Part shown: positions 45,014-56,199 of the stretch, piece after piece
Layout of the letters: each line of letters begins with the position of its first letter
How positions within the stretch are numbered: position 1 is the first letter of the stretch
Assembly: GCA_963576735.1 (NCBI GenBank)
Contig: OY755175.1
Span: forward strand, 11,424,401 to 11,488,400
Origin: Bedellia somnulentella
Taxonomy: Eukaryota > Arthropoda > Insecta > Lepidoptera > Bedelliidae
Direction of reading: 5' to 3'
Length of the DNA stretch: 64,000 nt
Notes under the pieces: generated by a model
Told to the model about the DNA's origin: nothing
What the model saw: the letters and a program-made list of their open reading frames with translations, nothing else
Databases searched by the model: none
Program-made: the position numbers and the translations under genes

Positions 45014-45165
45014 AATGATATCACGGCTATAAATCCCTAGAAGAGGTAGCCAGAGCTAAGGATTCAGAAATTCCTCAGCCACTTTTAGAAGTTGCGTTGG
45101 GAAAAGATGGTGAAATAAAGGTTGTTGTTGATGGGTCTCCAACTGCATCGCCCAAAAATTAGCTA
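45014..45165 (-). mobile_element. SINE-B, 5'-truncated
   Basis: TCACGGCTATAAATCCCTAG then CAGAAATTCCTCAGCCACTT then GGGTCTCCAACTGCATCGCC on the + strand equals minus-strand SINE-B. Its usual CATA tail is displaced beyond the palindrome at 44960-45013. Confidence 0.88.
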
Positions 45166-45543
45166 ATAAATTGTGTAAATATCACGCTTATTTTAATTTG
45201 GGACATATATCGGCCAAATGTGAGGTAGAGACTGTCGTGGTGGTAAGTTAGGACCGATAATAGTTGATTCAGCCATATATGTTAACTTTGCTAATACAAA
45301 TGCAATATTTTCAAAACAAATAAATTTAAAGTGAAAGCTGGGTATGCGAATAACAGTGATGTTTAGGAAGTCTGCAAAGAATTTAGAAAGGAAACGGGAT
45401 GTACGAACGAGGTACATCTATCTTTCTCAGGTCGTCGTCTAAGCATAAGCAAGCCCAAATGACGTAGCGAATGTTTGGTTTTTGTAAGAGCAGTGTTCTT
45501 ACAGTAAATGCAGTATTGGTGAGGTTCCCTGAAATATATAATA
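45166..45543. other. No recognised feature
   Basis: Nothing supported. Confidence 0.4.
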
Positions 45544-45755
45544 CTAGCTGACCGAAGTAACTTAGAATGCGTAAAGACTTAATTTTCTATTGAATTGTCT
45601 TAGTGTTTTCAACATCTATCATTACTGCCTCGCTCTTATTTGTCTAGAGAAATAATATATACCCTAAAGCCTTCCTTGATGTTTCAAATTGAACCAGTAA
45701 TTCTTGAGAATAGCGAATTCAAACAAGCTTAACAGCTTTATAATATTAATGAAGA
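45544..45755 (-). mobile_element. Short non-autonomous Helitron, 212 bp
   Basis: On the minus strand it starts TCTTCATTAATATTATAAAG and ends GGTCAGCTAG, set between A (45543) and T (45756). These are the 5'-TC and 3'-CTAG termini of the same Helitron type as 20977 and 60144, with most of the interior lost. Confidence 0.8.
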
Positions 45756-46214
45756 TACTTATATAGTATATTTTAGGAATTATATAAGCCTATCAGGGTT
45801 TCGAACGGTGTGACGAGTCAAATTTGTTTTATTAAAAATAAAACGTAATGGTAAGATAAGAGTGTGATTTAATCTTCAGTTGCATTTTTTTCTTAATCTT
45901 TTTTGTAATAATGATTGAGCATAGTTTGATCCATCCCTCATAATGAAAATTTGGATATTAGTTTATGGCGATCGATAGTCTATCTTGCTGAATGTAAAAT
46001 TCTAGCGTGAATGTATGGATGTAAATAAAATAGGAGGCTAAAAAATTCCTGGAACGTAACTATAAATTATACGTATGTTCGTATCATAAATGTAAGTATC
46101 CACCCATTGTCAAACATTTTACACGTATAATTATCTTTTTCTAGAGGCAACTTTTTACCGACAAGATAAAGTTAGTAAAGTCAAGCATCTTTTAGGATTA
46201 CGGTTTACACGAGC
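45756..46214. other. Mostly unrecognised; possible tiny RTE scrap at 45966
   Basis: TGGCGATCGATAGTCTATCT at 45966-45985 resembles the RTE WRSIVS codons, but the match is too short for more than a guess. Confidence 0.3.
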
Positions 46215-46900
46215 TCGTGAGTGGCAGATGCGGCGGCGGCGGTGTTCCCGAGGAGGGTGGGGGTAGGTCGGCAAACACATCCCCCGAATAAAGCTAACTT
46301 TAGCAAGTTTCTTAAGGACAGTTAGCAAAGTTGGGCTTGCACGCGCTCACACCGTAAGCTGACGGATCTTCGTTGGAGTATGATTAGGAAAACCAGCTAT
46401 ACCCGTTATAAGGTTTTTGTTTTTCTCAACTTGATGCTACACTTATTGTCTGAGTAAATATTTGTCGTTGTTATTTCTCCACAATGAATGGAAGTTTTCA
46501 TGAAACGACGTGAGAGATTATAAACAGAAGTTGGGAACTGACGCTTAAAACCATACGACTACAAAGTAATTTCAAAATGATTAAAGTGGCCTCGGTAACT
46601 CTATGTCTCTCTAATAATAATAAATGTTGGGTAATAAATACGGTTTCGAATACCTGAAGCAATTTAACTTTCTTTTGTTATTTGCAGTAAAGTTGTCTTA
46701 ATCGTATAAGTGCGCGGAGGCAGTCGAGTGTGTTATTGGAAGGTAATGGGAACCGCTTTGAGCGTAGGGCGCGGGCAGGGCGGGCGGGGGCGGGACGGGA
46801 CTCGGTCAACTTGGAGGACGAGCAAACTTGCACTTTCCAACAATCTACCTGAAATCCGAGCCCTGAACTGCCCGCCGCTGCACCTCGCTACATCGGCCCA
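46215..46900. promoter_or_regulatory. Two GC-rich patches
   Basis: GATGCGGCGGCGGCGGTGTT at 46227-46246 and GGGCGGGGGCGGGACGGGAC at 46780-46800, each in balanced flanks and separated by AT-rich DNA. A 65-codon frame at 46710-46907 is unrecognised. Confidence 0.25.
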
Positions 46901-48279
46901 ACTTTAGGCACTTGCATCTACTTAATGGGACTTTTCACTTTACTTTAAAGTGATAAACAGTTTACAAAATCGTTGAACTTATACAGGTGTAATAAATCCA
47001 ATCCACTCACAACGTTTTCCTTGACGGTCCCCGTTACGTTACGGTACGGGGGCGTATACCCGGATGTCGTGGGTTCGAGTCATGCTAGTGTCGATTTTTT
47101 TTATTTGCTTGATTGATCACTAATAATCCCCACATGAGGTTTTCATGCAAAACAAAGCCTAATTAGACAGGAGACTGTTAGTCAGAACTAGGGAGTTCAG
47201 CATGTAAGATTTTTTTAACGACATAAACGTCACATAAGACATCCACGATCTAAATTTCAGATTTTCGAAGTACATTTGGAGCACAATAAAACATAAATGT
47301 GTTCCTGTAGTAGTAATCTAATAGCTAAGTAGAAAATATCAAGTTAACGGGGTCGAAGCAGATATTTTTTATTGCAATAGTTTCGTAACACGGGCATTTA
47401 GCGAGATCAGGTAAGCACGCGAACCTATAAATTAGCGAGTACGCGACTTTGCGTTATGAGTAGAACATACCAGCGAGCGCCTCGGGATTGCCCGTAAAGA
47501 TTTAATTAGTGGAAGAGATACCAGACTGCGCACATCAACACATAGCAAATATATATACTTCTACGTGCCAAAATCAGGATATTATTAAAATAATCTTTGT
47601 TCATCTGGTTCGACGCACCTTAAAGTGACAAAGCAGTAACAATTTACAAGTAACTTATATATTATACCTCACTAGGTAAGAGCGAAAGTAATTCATATTA
47701 TGTATATAAAATAATGAATTCTATTTATTTCCTCCCATTTTGCGTAAACGGCTACGTTATATGTTATCAAAGGTTATAAAATTAATTTAAAGCTTAATGT
47801 TAATAAAAAACAACTGTTGGTACATTAAATCTATTTATTGAAGTGAAACCAGTTTGAGGTTATCTCTGCAATGCGGGTTGTAGCCAGTCATCAAGAAGCA
47901 ACGAAAGGAATTCAAAATATCGCATAAATTACAGCCTAAGCTGGTCGTAAAGTTGTATTACAGACGGTTTCGGGTCCGGAGAGGAGCCCATCACTGTAGC
48001 GCATGTGGTTCATATTGCTGTCGTTTTACAAAAATATTGTAATAGTCGACTGTCGTTTTTTTATAACACACGACAGGCTAGATAATTTCCATATCAATAT
48101 AATAAAGAGGGAGAGTATCAAAGTAGGAAAGAGATAATAATGAAGATTAGTTTATTTTTAACGGTATAAAGAAAAATGTATCTTAGAGTGTATTATGTAT
48201 TACTACTCATGACAAGACGGATTTGTAATAACGCATAAACTTATACTTCGATTGAGCTTGTTTTTGTCTCTCGCAGTTT
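46901..48279. other. No firm feature; possible decayed tRNA-SINE head at 47035-47100
   Basis: GGGTTCGAGTC at about 47070 resembles a pol III B box and is followed by T-rich sequence, but no A box fits and no body matches the families here. Confidence 0.3.
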
Positions 48280-48289
48280 TTTTTATAAA

Positions 48290-48390
48290 CATAAACGTTC
48301 ACGCTGTTTATCCCCGAAGGGGTTGGCAGAGGTACGATTACTTATGAATAACGTGACAGCGCCACCTAGTGTCCAAAGTAGGTACCCACG
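48290..48390 (-). mobile_element. SINE-A, strongly 5'-truncated, with target duplication
   Basis: Only the last ~100 bp of SINE-A on the minus strand (CGTTCACGCTGTTTATCCCC; GCGCCACCTAGTGTCC). The 10-bp duplication TTTTTATAAA lies at 48280-48289 and 48391-48400. Confidence 0.9.
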
Positions 48391-48400
48391 TTTTTATAAA

Positions 48401-49665
48401 TTAGATAATAATACTGAAAGAATCATAAATAACATAGATATACTATGTAATACGTATGTACTGTCTGCAAAGTAAGAGAATGGAAAATGTATGGTTGTAT
48501 ATTTTGTATTTTTATTAGCGGATTCATTTTACACATAAATTTAAGTCAACTGAAATCGTTTAAGCCACTAATGTTTAGGTTGGTTTTTATAGTATTAGTG
48601 TTCGCGTGGAACCGCTGCAGCCCGCAGTTTTAATTGAGCTATCAATTATTGGTTCAATAAAAAGTTATCACAAAACATGACCGCAATATTCGTAGCTTCG
48701 TACTAAATAAAAATATAAATTATATGTTCAGTAACAGTTACGTTACTATGGTCGTATTGCGAGCCGTAAACCATAAAGGCAAGCAGTAAAACCGCCAACA
48801 ACTTCAGCTCTGAATAAAATTGGTCGATAAATATCAATAAGTAGAAAGAGAAAGAATGCTGACAGGGTCGATTTGGGAATCCTTTATCAATCAAATCTGA
48901 TACGAGTTGTATCTTTCTCGATATGTTGTGAAAAGCAACTAAGGGATCAATGGACCTGATTAGGCAGTATTTATTGTGGAATAGGGTCGCACAAATAGCT
49001 ACCGTTTTTAATAGCGCTGCTGGTACCTGCTGCTTGATGATGTAAAAAAAATATATTATAATTTAACAATTATATATATTTAATAAGTATATATTGTGAT
49101 ATTACATAAGATTACTGTGAGAGTATCTCCATCCGATCACGATCACCAATTATAGCATTTACAATATTAGTTAAATATTAGAAGCCATACAAAAACTATC
49201 CATGAATTATAAAGTTGCAAAATAAAATTCGTATAAATTTACTGAATACATTTTCTGAAATGGAGTGAAAGGCACATACATTTAGGTGTGAAATTTATTC
49301 GGATTCACTTATGCTAACCGAAGGCAAGGGTAAATGCTACGCGGGTTTCGTAGCGCACTTGTGTAGTCAGTGTCGATATTGTCGTAGCATTTGATGCTGA
49401 TGCCGCGACACGTTCAGATCCATAGTCAAATATGAAGTTAATTTAGTTAGTCTTATAATTTTATTGTCGAAAATAATTTTGCATATGAAATAATTCGCCT
49501 GGAGAAATAAAAAAGCGATATACACTATAACTTTATGAATGCATGCATTTTAATGTGGGTAATGTTTGTTCCAACAAATTATTACTCATTTTTAAGCTTT
49601 TTATGTATGCTGCTGAAAACGAACACTGACTAGTTTCGAAAATACCTCAAGTAATTATAAAAGAA
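48401..49665. other. No recognised feature
   Basis: AT-rich DNA. Nothing supported. Confidence 0.45.
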
Positions 49666-49667
49666 GC

Positions 49668-49752
49668 ATATACTCACGGCTATAAATCCCGAGAAGGGGT
49701 AGCGAGAGCTAAGGAATTAGAAATTCCTCAGCCACTATTGGAATCTTGAGAA
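49668..49752 (-). mobile_element. SINE-B, 5'-truncated
   Basis: CATATACTCACGGCTATAAA then GAGAAGGGGTAGCGAGAGCT then GAAATTCCTCAGCCACTATT. Only the last ~80 bp of the element. Confidence 0.82.
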
Positions 49753-50089
49753 TAAAAGAAAGTTAGTTATTATTTAATTTGTGGACATATGCATGTGGTC
49801 ATGATAAATTTGCTGTGCCCGGAAGGGTCCATAATGTGATACTAAAAATATGTTATACCTTTAATAATCATTTTGGAACGCAAATAAAGTATTGAGTATT
49901 GATTTAACATTTCTGTTATTATTTATTTTGAAATAGTGGGTTCAAGTTTTAGCTTAATATAATTTACAAACTAGGTTTACAAATTACCTATGTAGAAAAC
50001 GAGGCAATCAGCAATTTTTTTTTCAGTAGTATCGAAGCATCGAGCATTTTAGATTCATTTAAAAGGACATGAAGGAGAGGAAGCCAAAT

Positions 50090-50350
50090 TAAAAGATCAG
50101 AGCCACGCTAATTTCATTACGATTCGATGGACGGCAAAAGTCGATATTCGCTGGACTCAAAGCCGGTAAAACGTAATTGCGACTCCACTAAGCTTAGTTC
50201 AATGGCGAGCAGGCGGCCGGGCGGCGGCGCCGTGGTAAGCGATCTTACCGGAGCTGATTTAAAGTGACTATAAATTAAACAGAATGAACGCACTACTTCA
50301 GCCGGAGCAACGAACAAAGGGTTGTTCGTCCAATTGTACTTAAGCTGATA
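50090..50350. promoter_or_regulatory. GC-patch with complex flanks, possible conserved non-coding element
   Basis: GGCGGCCGGGCGGCGGCGCC at 50212-50231 inside about 250 bp of balanced, non-repetitive sequence with ACGCTAATTTCATTACG. Neither coding nor transposon. Confidence 0.25.
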
Positions 50351-50543
50351 AGCACATAGCACTAACTTTGTTACATTCAATAGGTAAATTACCCATAATG
50401 TGGAGTTTTCTGAACAAATATTTTGTAATGCAAGGAAAGCGAGATAACAAAAATAAATACCCATGCCTCCAGAAACATTAAATAGAGACGTAAAAGTAGT
50501 AGTAATGTCGCCTGATACTCGGTAAACACATGTTTACTACTAT

Positions 50544-51889
50544 TAGTCCGGTCAATTTATACATTCAAGGTTACATAAATTCATAAGAAGCTGAAAATTG
50601 GCACAATTGTTCAAAACATGATTATAAATGAAACCTCAAAAGTCCCCATCGTTCCGAGGTGTGCTAAAAATTTTACACGAGGTCAAAGGTAAAAAAAAAT
50701 AGTTTTTTGCAATTTAAAGCGAAACGGTGAGTTTTTTGCAAAATTTTTCCAGTACAAAATTGTAGATCAGAAGATTTTCTACAAAAAAGATATCAATATT
50801 TTTTTTCCTAAAAGCCACCATTTTGAAGATATAACGCGTTGAAAAGTTCGATCGTTGGTAATCTTCATACTTTGCACACGTTTCCACGCCACCTATGAGG
50901 TAATGTACTTAGCGCGTTTTATTTTAACGTGGTATCTCCTGTAGGCCTATTCCACGCGTCTGCATTGATTTTATTTGTTTTAAAACTATTGTAAAATATT
51001 ATTGTACATATCAGTTGGTTAAAATAATGGCGGTGTAATTGAAAATGAAATGATTAATATTCCTCGTCTGATTCGTAATTTTCCAGGATTACTGTTTCTT
51101 GTCCTTCGTCTTCTTCTTGTTCTTCTTCCTGTTCTTCTTCTTCTTTTTCTTCTATTTCACAGATCAACTGTCCCACTAGCGATTCCTCATTGGTATCATA
51201 TGAGTCTTCTAGATTAGCTGACTCAACATTAGAGCACGATCGGCCTTGGCAGTTTGTGCATGCCAGGGAATAAAACAGTCCAACTTTTCTGCATCCACAT
51301 TTAGCATTACAACCTTTTTTACAGTTACAAAATATTGAGTTGAGAAGTTTCTCAGGTGCTGGTGGAAGTAAAGTTAGAACTGGCTCTAATGTATTGTCGA
51401 CCAACTTCCAACCCCAGTCTTTAGGGTCCAGGTGATTACCAAGACACACCTGAACTTGGTAATATACCCGAAATAAATGTTGGTGAGCAGCTACTGAGGT
51501 TTAAGTTATAACACCTTATAAGTGATGTTCATACGTGGCGTACATTTGCAAAGCATAAAGATTACCAATTATCGAACTTTTCAACGCGTTATATCTTCAA
51601 AATGGTGGCTTTTAGGAAAAAAAAAATTGATATCTTTTTTGTAGAGAATCTTCTGATCTACAATTTTGTACTGGAAAAATTTTGCAAAAAACTCACCGTT
51701 TCGCTTAAAATCGCAAAAAACTAATTTTTTTGACCTTTGACCACGTGTAAAATTTTTAGCACACCTCGGAACGATGGGGACTTTTGAGGTTTCATTTATA
51801 ATCATGTTTTGAACAATTGTGCCAATTTTCAGCTTCTTATGAATTTATGTAACCTTCCTCCCTATTTTAGGCCTAAATTGACCGGACTA
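50544..51889. mobile_element. DNA transposon with ~360-bp TIRs and a CXC-domain frame
   Basis: The ends are TAGTCCGGTCAATTTA at 50544 and its reverse complement at 51889. The inverted arms run to about 50905 and from about 51525, including GGTGTGCTAAAAATTTTACA, CGGTGAGTTTTTTGC and AGATATAACGCGTTGAAAAG. A 3-bp repeat TAT borders both ends, a possible target duplication. The roughly 620-bp core encodes only the C-terminal fragment at 51054-51500. No transposase catalytic core is present, so this is an internally deleted copy. Superfamily not determined. Confidence 0.85.
51054..51500 (-). CDS. CXC-type cysteine-rich transposon protein, C-terminal fragment
   Basis: A minus-strand frame of 148 codons opens after a stop at 51501 and has no ATG; the conventional GTG start at 51449 is arbitrary. 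N-terminal part: TSVAAHQHLFRVYYQVQ, then DPKDWGW. Then a Cys-rich block from about CNCKKGCNAKCGCRKVG through LACTNCQGRSCSN, spaced like the zinc-binding CXC (tesmin/TSO1-like) motif. It ends in a strongly acidic tail (EEKEEEEQEEEQEEDEG) and the stop. The frame lies entirely between the transposon's inverted arms, so it belongs to the element. Similar CXC-plus-acidic ends occur on long unannotated arthropod proteins; that this family is transposon-borne is my inference from the arms. Probably not functional alone. Confidence 0.7.
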   Translation of the reverse strand, partial: TSVAAHQHLFRVYYQVQVCLGNHLDPKDWGWKLVDNTLEPVLTLLPPAPEKLLNSIFCNCKKGCNAKCGCRKVGLFYSLACTNCQGRSCSNVESANLEDSYDTNEESLVGQLICEIEEKEEEEQEEEQEEDEGQETVILENYESDEEY

Positions 51890-51899
51890 TATGAAACAT

Positions 51900-52460
51900 G
51901 GTAGCGACTTATAACAATTCCTTTCACTCTCCGCAAATTGGAAGGAGCGCGTAAAGGAAAACATGGCCATAAATAAAACTGGCAGATCAACGAGATAGAC
52001 GGCCATTACGCGATATAACCCACGACTTATATACGCGATATATTCTACGCCTCAGCAGATTAACGGAACGAGACACGGTTTGTTTGCAGATATCGACGTG
52101 GAAGCATTTTGGCAAGTCACTGCGAGTAAATTTATTGTAGGGTTTGGAGATATTTTCTTACAGACTCATTAAAAAGGAGACACGTCGTACATAAATCAGG
52201 GGCAGCGTTAGTCGGGTGAATAGCGGGTGTTGGCGCGGGCGCGAACGCGGGAGCGGCTAAGTAATCGACGGCTCTTATCGGCATCGGGTGCGCCGGCAAT
52301 AGCTACTATCCGGTTCCGTCGCTATTACAGCGCCTCCATTGTGTCGGGTCGCGCGACGACGGCGGCGGCGGCGGCGGCGGCGGCGGCTCGTGACAAACTC
52401 CACTCATTCGACTCGGGTACACTTCATTTCAATACACTGTAACGGGACCTTGCCGGCACA
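51900..52460. promoter_or_regulatory. GC island with (GGC)n microsatellite
   Basis: GC-rich from about 52210 to 52400, with a pure GGC run at 52358-52387. The upstream flank (51900-52200) is balanced and non-repetitive. A 71-codon frame with an alanine run is a by-product of the repeat. Confidence 0.3.
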
Positions 52461-53125
52461 GGAATTACTATCTATTTTTACTTCCATTCATACGAGACAC
52501 TGATTATAAATTCTTTTGTCATGCAGATTTCACATTCGATTGTACACAAATATATGAAATTGGTGATAAATTTAAAGCAACACAGGCTTTGTTCAATTAA
52601 AATTAATCAGACTATGAATCACGTGCGTTCTGATTGCTTGAGGGGGTTAGGTGGAGGGGTAAATAATTGTTTTATTACTCTGCACACCTAGTTACATCAC
52701 GAGCTATCATTATTCAATTCATAAAAGCGACTACTAAATAGTTGCGAGAGCCAAATTGGATTGGATTTCATTTGGTTTATTTGTTGGAAAATCTGAACGA
52801 GGCGATTAAAATATAAATATTATTGCGAGCGTTTTTGTTACAATGATACTCTTGTTGTTGATACTTTGCTACATTGAATTATACATTACACACATGGTGA
52901 AGTTGTTCATATAAAGCGCAACGGCCGGTGCGAGGACTTGTCCTTATGAGTTTTCTCCGTGATAGTAAAAGAAAACAGCTTTTACAGCTCAAATTTTTAA
53001 AAACATTTAGTTCTCTTTATATAGCAAAGGACACAACAAGATCTCCGACTTAAACAAATAAAAATAAATTCATACGGTTAACGTAGATCAATTGTATAAA
53101 TATATACTTTCAATTAGAATAGAAT
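52461..53125. other. No recognised feature
   Basis: AT-rich DNA. Nothing supported. Confidence 0.45.
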
Positions 53126-53141
53126 ACGATATTATTAGTCT

Positions 53142-53218
53142 CAAAAAAAACTCAAACGTTCACGCCATATATCCCCGAAAGGGTTAGCAGAAGTACTTAT
53201 ACTTCTGAACATCACATC
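53142..53218 (-). mobile_element. SINE-A 3' end only, with 16-bp target duplication
   Basis: A 77-bp insertion: A-run, then AAACGTTCACGCCATATATC, then CTTCTGAACATCACATC. Flanked by the exact 16-bp repeat ACGATATTATTAGTCT at 53126-53141 and 53219-53234. Extreme 5' truncation. Confidence 0.92.
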
Positions 53219-53234
53219 ACGATATTATTAGTCT

Positions 53235-53753
53235 TATTAAATTAATACACCTTAACATTTATGCATTCAGTATTAAATGTTGCATATGTCTTTCATTCAA
53301 TAGTTTTTGACTCCGATGCAACAAGATGCAATTTTCTTTCAATTATAATAAAATAAAAGGCATATTCAGAACGCAAGTCTTTATCCGAATAAATGTTGAA
53401 ATTACCTTTGTATTAAAATAGACTTGTTGGTTGTATAAACATCTATCGCTGAAAGAATGGAACGTAGTCTGAGAAAATGGTAGTACAATAGAGAAGCTGT
53501 GTATGTATGTAAATAAGATATAACGTGTAAGTTGGCAGGCTGACACGTTCGATGTCTTGGAGCTGGCTCCAAATTTCCAACATTAAGAGCAGCCGCACCA
53601 CGTGAATTATTGGATTTACGCACCCCTTTACGGGACGTGAGAGAACTTCTCCGTTGAACAACAATTAATAGGTTTCAAGGGATTTTTATGTATTAAAACT
53701 AGTTATGATTTAACTTTAAATCGAAGTACATTAGGGATTGTGGTATTTTAAAG
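53235..53753. other. No recognised feature
   Basis: Nothing supported. Confidence 0.4.
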
Positions 53754-53785
53754 TTTCGGCTTAGAGTAGCACTACTACATTTTTA
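53754..53785 (+). repeat. SINE-B 5'-end scrap (weak)
   Basis: TTCGGCTTAGAGTAGCACTA then CTACATTTTTAC matches the SINE-B 5' end and stops. Confidence 0.5.
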
Positions 53786-53917
53786 CCGTGAGATTTTGTA
53801 GCGTATCTATATAGTGTATAGTTTGCATTTAAATTAGTTATCATTAAAATCTACATGTGACAAGCCTATCTATCTCAAAATTTTCGTTTATGTTTAAATA
53901 ATAATACATCAATACTT

Positions 53918-54151
53918 ATACTTCCGTTAAATTTCTAGAAGGTACAGCCAGAGTTTCAGAATATCAACTTCCTCAGCCACTTTTGGAACTTGAGTGGGGA
54001 AGATATTGTTAAAGAAAGGTTATAGGTGATGGGTCTCCAGCCGCATCGCCTAAAAACTTCTTTAAAGCCCCAAAACCCTTAGTCACCTCTTACAAATACC
54101 CATGAGTAGAAATGGGGTAGTGTTATTCTAAGCCAACACTACACAGCTAAT
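53918..54151 (-). mobile_element. SINE-B, near full-length, diverged
   Basis: Minus-strand SINE-B from ACTACACAGCTA (5' end at 54151) through GGGTCTCCAGCCGCATCGCC to a decayed 3' end at about 53918 (ACTTCCGTTAAATTTCTAGA). Confidence 0.85.
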
Positions 54152-54177
54152 AATAATAATGTTCATTAATCGTTCTT

Positions 54178-54412
54178 AACGCAGTTTGGAAGGATATTGC
54201 AGGCTTGAAACACCTGATTATCCGAAAATTAAGATGATTTCGTGCTTCGGAGGGCACGTTAAGCCGTCGGTCCCGGCTACTATTACGGTAGTAGTCGTTA
54301 GTCTGCCAACCCGCAATTGGCCAACGTGGTGGTATAAGGCCAAATCGCCCTATATAGGGTAGGCTCGAGTCCCTTGGTGGGGACATATATGGGCTGTGAG
54401 ATTTGATATTAC
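54178..54412 (+). repeat. LINE 3'-end-like repeat
   Basis: Contains CGTGCTTCGGAGGGCACGTT, AAGCCGTCGGTCCCGGCTAC, CCAACGTGGTGGTATAAGGC and GGGGACATATATGGGCTGTG. This arrangement is widespread at 3' ends of lepidopteran LINEs. Related to 11893-12012 on the other strand. No ORF attached. Confidence 0.65.
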
Positions 54413-54802
54413 TGAATAAAAAAAAACGAAATTACAAACGTCACTTTAAAGAGTTGGTCAGGTTAAATGGAACCTTATAAAGTAGTAATACTGATATTGG
54501 TTCATGAACAATATATTACTTCGTTTGTTATCCCTTTTGTATGGAAATCCAAAACCTTGAAAGTATCGTACCATTAAATCAGGAGTTGTAAGCTTGTGGC
54601 AATAAAAAGTTTGTTCAATTTACCTTTGTTGGAATTTGGCAACAAAAATCTTATTCGTAATTAACCAAAGATCCTAAGCATCAATGTACACATACCTTCA
54701 ACGCCAAAGGAATCCTTATATTTGCTGGGCTGAAAATATGTGTTTATTACTGAAATTTGAGAAATCAATTACGAACGGAAATCGAGATTTTATTCATATT
54801 TA

Positions 54803-55052
54803 CATACATACATATACTCACGGCTGTAAATCCCTAGAAGGGGTAGCCAGAGCTAAGGAATTAGAAATTCCTCAGCCACTTTTGGAAATGATAGTGGGGA
54901 AAAGATGGTAAAAATAAAGGTTGTTGGTGATGGGTCTCCAACCGCATCGGCCAAAAATCCCTTAAAAGCCCCAATACCGTTAGTCGCCTCTTACGTACAC
55001 CCACCGGAAGAAATGGGGTAGTGCTATTCTAAGCAGACACTACACAGCTAAA
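54803..55052 (-). mobile_element. SINE-B, full-length with target duplication
   Basis: Intact 250-bp copy on the minus strand, from ACACTACACAGCTA (5' end at 55052) to the CATACATACATATACTCACG tail. The 12-bp duplication TATTCATATTTA lies at 54791-54802 and 55053-55064. Confidence 0.95.
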
Positions 55053-55088
55053 TATTCATATTTAACAACATAATAAAATAAATAAAAT

Positions 55089-55432
55089 AAAGCGTGGTGT
55101 GGTGTGAAAGATGATATTGTAAGAAAGATAGAAAAAGAAATGTTGAGATGGTTTGGGCACATAGAGAGGATGGACGATAGAAGATTGGTAAAAGTGATCT
55201 ATAGATGTGTTAGTAGAGGACGACCACGGAAAACACACTTGGACCAAACTGAGAGTGTGCTCAAAAAGGCAGGCGTCCAAAGTATGAAGAATATAGGAGC
55301 ATGTATGAAAAGATTGATGGATGTAAACGAAGCTAGAGCAGATTGTCAGGATCGTACGAAGTGGCGATCGATATTTCTGTCGACCCCAATGGGAACTAAT
55401 GGCTTGAGTATATGTATTTGTGTATAATTAAA
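55089..55432 (+). mobile_element. RTE-clade LINE, 3'-terminal fragment
   Basis: Open for 107 codons from about 55104: KDDIVRKIEKEMLRWFGHIE then RMDDRRLVKVIYR, a deletion of about 20 codons relative to the intact copy (R-A-N-V-E-G-N region shortened), then GRPRKTHLDQTESVLKKAG and a mutated end in which WRSIFLSTPMGTN replaces WRSIVSAYPNGN. Confidence 0.9.
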
Positions 55433-55489
55433 TTTAGGCCTCGTGTAAAATTATGTTTGTACCAAAAGAAATAACAAAAGGGGCATTGC

Positions 55490-55600
55490 ATTGTATGTAT
55501 TAATGTTTGTAAATAAAGCCGGCGCGGTTTGTCAGCATAGGGAAAAATGGCAATTGATAGTCTCAGACAACCCAAACTGGAACTAATGGCTGTAATCACT
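55490..55600 (+). repeat. RTE-clade LINE 3' scrap, diverged
   Basis: GTTTGTCAGCATAGGGAAAA then TGGCAATTGATAGTCTCAGA then CCCAAACTGGAACTAATGGC mirrors the terminal RTE codons with many changes. Adjacent to, but distinct from, the 55089 copy. Confidence 0.75.
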
Positions 55601-55741
55601 AATTTGTTAACGCTTAGTAAGAAAAGTACGTAATTTACGATTTAAGACAGGTTGTTTTGTCCGGAATAACCTTATTCAAGTTATGATTAATTATATTTTT
55701 CATTTGTAATTTATTTCACATCAAAATTTATCAATTACAGT

Positions 55742-55815
55742 GCTGTACTGTAGGAATTTCATATTCCGAAGCTCTGGCTAACCTTTTTAGGGATTTATAG
55801 CCGTGAGTATATTTA
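55742..55815 (+). repeat. SINE-B 3'-end fragment
   Basis: AATTTCATATTCCGAAGCTC then TTAGGGATTTATAGCCGTGA and GTATATTTATG. Confidence 0.7.
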
Positions 55816-55983
55816 TGAAAATATGAATGTCTAAAGTTATCCCGGGAAAATATAAGAGCCAAGTTGAAATTATAATAGGTGTAAGATGTTTTTAGCACTA
55901 ACTGTAGTAAACAATATTAGAATTTATTATATGTTGATTGATGAATTACTATACTTTGCGTTTCAATTTTAATATTCTATTAA

Positions 55984-56196
55984 CAGGAGCAGCCAGAGCT
56001 AGGGAATCAGAAATTCCTGAGCCACTTTTGGAAAGTTAAGTGTGGAGAAGATGGTAAAAGAAAGGTTGTTGGTGATGGGTCTCCAACCGCATCGCCCAAA
56101 AATCCCTTAAAAGCCCCAATACCATTAGTCGCCTCTTACGTACACCCACTGGAAGAAATGGGGTAGTGCTGTTCTAAGCCGACACTACACAGCAGT
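55984..56196 (-). mobile_element. SINE-B lacking its 3' tail
   Basis: Minus-strand copy with an intact 5' end (ACACTACACAGC at 56194) and body, but it stops at AGGAGCAGCCAGAGC at 55984. The GTGAG/TATG tail is therefore missing, unlike normal 5' truncation. The tail was probably deleted later. Confidence 0.85.
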
Positions 56197-56199
56197 GTT

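Noticed and set aside
47035..47100. tRNA-like B box GGGTTCGAGTC
   Set aside because: No matching A box and no body shared with another copy. Kept only as a weak hint.
51054..51500. CXC protein as a host gene
   Set aside because: Lies wholly between long terminal inverted repeats and lacks a start, so it is part of a transposon.
14068..52387. Polyalanine/polyproline-type coding repeats at GCC/GGC runs (14068-14097, 52358-52387)
   Set aside because: No surrounding coding frame of credible composition. Treated as microsatellites in GC islands.
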